From: Anaerolineales bacterium
Lineage (GTDB): Bacteria > Chloroflexota > Anaerolineae > 4572-78 > J111
NCBI GenBank assembly: GCA_020634855.1
Contig: JACKAU010000007.1
Span: 124,001-188,000 of the forward strand
Direction of reading: 5' to 3'
Length of the DNA stretch: 64,000 nt
Shown here: one piece after another, positions 61,840 to 64,000 of the stretch
Layout: every line of letters starts with the position of its first letter
Numbering within the stretch: the stretch's first letter is position 1
Notes under the pieces: model-generated
Seen by the model: the letters and a program-made list of their open reading frames with translations, nothing else
Databases searched by the model: none
Told to the model about the DNA's origin: nothing
Program-made: the position numbers and the translations under genes

Positions 61840-64000
61840 TTGATCGCATTTCTATTGAAACTGATTAGAAAGACCATAACCACCCATCCACAGGCGACGG
61901 TTATTCTCCTGGCCTTTGTGGGGTTGGCCGTCATCTACAGCCTGGTCACCCCGCCCTTCGAGGCCGGAGACGAGTCGCGCCACTACGCCGTGGTCAAATA
62001 CATGGCCGACACCGGCCGGCTGCCGGTGCAAAATGTCCCGGCCACCCGCGAGGCGCAGATTCACTGGAGCCACGAAGGCAACCAGCCGCCGCTCTACTAC
62101 GCCCTGGCGGCGCTGCTAACCGCCGGCATCGAGACCGGCTCGTGGGACGACGTCTTCTGGTATAACCCGCACACCACCATCGGCAACCCGCTGCGCCCCG
62201 ACAACAAAAACATCACCATCCACCCGCCCGGCAAAAGCTGGCCGTGGCGCGGCCACGTTCTGGCGGTTCACCTCATCCGCTTCATGTCGATTACAATGGC
62301 AGCGATCACGGTGGTCGCCGCTTACGCCATTGCCTACCGTCTGTTCCGGGGCCGCCGCTGGCCGGCCGCCGGCGCGATGGCCGTCACCGCCTTCAACCCC
62401 ATGTTCATCTTCATCTCCGCCGCCGTCAACAATGACAACGCCGTGATCATGTTCGTCACTCTGGCGCTGTGGCTCATGGTCGCCATCGCCGAACAAGCCA
62501 ACCGGCCCGACCCGACCACCCTCTCTCGCCGTATGCCCTACCTCGCCGCCCTGCTGGCCTTACTGATTGGCCTCGGCGCGTTAAGCAAACTCTACGCCCT
62601 CGGCCTCCTCCCCCTCGCCATCATACTTTTCATCTGGGTCGCCTACAAAACCAACAACCTACCCAACACCAATCCCCCTACCTCATCTCCAGTCTCTAAT
62701 CTCCAGTCTCCAATCTCCAACTCCCCATCTCCAACCCCCAACCCCCAACCCCCAATCTCCAACCCCCCATCTCCCATCTCCCATCTCATCGTCTGGAGTA
62801 TCATCTTCGGCGCTGTCTTCCTCGCCGTCGCCGGCTGGTTCTATCTGCGCAACGCCTTGATTTACAACGGCGATCTCTTCGCTCTGCAAGTTATGCGCGA
62901 AACCGCCGGCCAGCGCCGCGAAACGCCCACCCTAACCACCCTCAAAGCCGAGTTCGAAGGCTTTCGTATCGCCTACTGGGCCTTATTCGGCGGCGTCAAC
63001 ATCCTAGTCAGCAACTGGATCTACACTCTCCTCGACTGGCTCTCCCTGATCGCCTTCATCGGCCTGCTGGCCTACCTGCCCTACTTTGCCATCTCATTGT
63101 GGAAAAACAAAAAGCCAGCCACCCCATCCCCACCTCAAACCCCGTCCAACGCTCCAACGCCATTAACTCCACAAACTCCATCAACTCCATCAACTCCATC
63201 AACTCTACAAACTCTATCAACGCCCACCTTTCTCATTCTCCTCAGTTGGTCGGCCATTATGGTCGCCGGCTTCATCGTCTGGAACCTGACCCAACCTGCC
63301 GGACAGGGACGACTGCTCTACCCGGCCATCGCCGCGATCTCGGCCCTGGGGATGCATGGATTAACCTGGTGGCTGCCATCCGAGCGAATAAGAAACGGGG
63401 TCGCCGGAACGATGGCGGTTGGCCTTTTTCTGTTCGCCGCAATCACCCCCTTCGTTTACATAGCTCCTGCCTATGCGAAACCACCCATCTTAACTCAGAC
63501 CGATATACCGGAGGGAATTCAGCCGGTCAACTTTACCTACGATAACGCGGTAGAGATGATCGGCTACCAACTGCATACGCCAACCGTTCGCCCGGCTGAG
63601 ACGGTCGATTTGACCCTTTACTGGCAAATTCTCAAGCCAACCGACCTCGACTACAGCATTTTCGTGCATCTGCTGGGCCGCGAGCGCCAGGTCGTCGGCC
63701 AGATCGATACCTATCCCGGCGGCGGTCAGTGGCCCACTACTCTGCTCAAGCCGGGCGACATCGTGGCCGACACCTACCACATCCCGGTCACCCCTGACGC
63801 CGAATACCACCACGCGCCCACCCGTCTGCAAATCGCCGCCGGCATTTACGACTTTTTCGAGCCGGGCCGGCCCGGTCGCCCGGCGGTCAACGCGGCCGGT
63901 GAACCGATCGAGCCGATCATCGCCGCCGCCAAACTCGTACCCTGGCAATGGCCCGATCCGCCGCAGCAAACCGCACCGGTTGAGTTTATCGACAAAGCCC
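61840..64000 (+). CDS. Polytopic membrane protein, DUF2142/GT-C-like, 3'-truncated
   Basis: The reading frame from TTG 61840 (or TTG 61855) runs past the window end. The product starts with a membrane helix (TVILLAFVGLAVIYSLV) followed by TPPFEAGDESRHYAVVKYM and NQPPLYYALAALL, a conserved pattern of DUF2142/PMT-type glycosyltransferases with an acidic first loop. About 10 helices are seen, and the last visible part is a soluble domain. Two low-complexity inserts occur in loops: an SPVSNLQSP-like, CTCC-derived run at about residues 270-310 and PST repeats (TPSTPSTPSTLQT) near residues 430-455. Probably surface polysaccharide synthesis. The start has no clear Shine-Dalgarno sequence. Confidence 0.8.
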   Translation, partial: MIAFLLKLIRKTITTHPQATVILLAFVGLAVIYSLVTPPFEAGDESRHYAVVKYMADTGRLPVQNVPATREAQIHWSHEGNQPPLYYALAALLTAGIETGSWDDVFWYNPHTTIGNPLRPDNKNITIHPPGKSWPWRGHVLAVHLIRFMSITMAAITVVAAYAIAYRLFRGRRWPAAGAMAVTAFNPMFIFISAAVNNDNAVIMFVTLALWLMVAIAEQANRPDPTTLSRRMPYLAALLALLIGLGALSKLYALGLLPLAIILFIWVAYKTNNLPNTNPPTSSPVSNLQSPISNSPSPTPNPQPPISNPPSPISHLIVWSIIFGAVFLAVAGWFYLRNALIYNGDLFALQVMRETAGQRRETPTLTTLKAEFEGFRIAYWALFGGVNILVSNWIYTLLDWLSLIAFIGLLAYLPYFAISLWKNKKPATPSPPQTPSNAPTPLTPQTPSTPSTPSTLQTLSTPTFLILLSWSAIMVAGFIVWNLTQPAGQGRLLYPAIAAISALGMHGLTWWLPSERIRNGVAGTMAVGLFLFAAITPFVYIAPAYAKPPILTQTDIPEGIQPVNFTYDNAVEMIGYQLHTPTVRPAETVDLTLYWQILKPTDLDYSIFVHLLGRERQVVGQIDTYPGGGQWPTTLLKPGDIVADTYHIPVTPDAEYHHAPTRLQIAAGIYDFFEPGRPGRPAVNAAGEPIEPIIAAAKLVPWQWPDPPQQTAPVEFIDKA

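Overview
The window looks like one chromosomal contig of a free-living, heterotrophic bacterium, most likely a member of the Chloroflexota (Anaerolineae/Caldilineae-like). This is inference: there is no rRNA or other taxonomic marker here. It rests on the mix of genes: large Ser/Thr kinases with extracellular C-termini, a caspase/SUMF1 protein with an EACC1-like partner, fused-type KorA plus KorB, an F420-type nitroreductase, GT-C/DUF2142-type membrane proteins, many hybrid histidine kinases, frequent GTG/TTG starts, and low-complexity CTCC, TTGG and CCCC/GGGG repeats between genes. I see no tRNA, rRNA, CRISPR array or phage genes. Both ends cut genes: a histidine kinase runs in from the left and a polytopic membrane protein runs off the right.

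Layout. 1-4.4 kb: a sensory cluster of two histidine kinases flanking a threonine-synthase-like enzyme fused to a receiver domain. 4.4-10.5 kb: housekeeping and repair genes (Maf, Der, an AraC-MGMT protein) and a Ser/Thr kinase with FHA and BNR-repeat parts. 10.8-20.5 kb: a nitrogen-assimilation block: ANTAR response regulator, an attenuator-like leader, an Amt transporter, two tandem paralogues of unknown function, glutamine synthetase with its adenylylation tyrosine, and a GlnE adenylyltransferase carrying two inserted ACT-like domains. 20.6-25.1 kb: DEAD-box helicase, Bcr/CflA-type MFS pump, orphan sugar-binding lipoprotein and HpcH/HpaI-type aldolase. 25.3-31.7 kb: isocitrate dehydrogenase kinase/phosphatase (aceK), a candidate small RNA, 2-oxoglutarate:ferredoxin oxidoreductase (korAB) and queG. 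31.9-37.4 kb: PIG-L deacetylase, SDR, a small conserved protein, zwf, gnd and a peroxiredoxin fused to a cold-shock-like domain.

37.4-43.5 kb is repeat-rich accessory DNA. It holds a degenerate 21-bp array, a coiled-coil-like unknown protein and a minus-strand set of EACC1-like protein, DUF559 nuclease and caspase-SUMF1 protein, which resembles a conflict or programmed-death module. 43.5-49 kb: Ser/Thr kinase, lipoprotein and a GT-C-like membrane protein. 49.5-53.9 kb: a MASE1-PASx5-HK-REC hybrid kinase and an F420-type nitroreductase. 53.9-55.5 kb: an IS4-family insertion sequence between 58-bp inverted repeats. 55.6-58.7 kb: a glycosidase-like protein and an arsR-permease-thioredoxin metal(loid) operon with a clear promoter. 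58.9-64 kb: katG, six 23-bp iteron-like repeats, and the truncated DUF2142/GT-C-type gene.

How the genes fit together: the nitrogen block makes a coherent circuit (ammonium import, glutamine synthesis, reversible adenylylation of the synthetase, RNA-level regulation by ANTAR) with no PII or GlnD visible in this window. AceK and KorAB both bear on 2-oxoglutarate and TCA flux, the carbon side of the same balance. zwf and gnd supply NADPH next to a peroxiredoxin, and katG adds peroxide defence. Best leads for new biology are the ThrC-REC fusion, the ANTAR/amt leader with the paralogue pair, the ACT-bearing GlnE, the peroxiredoxin-CSD fusion, the caspase/EACC1 cluster, and the 23-bp repeat array.
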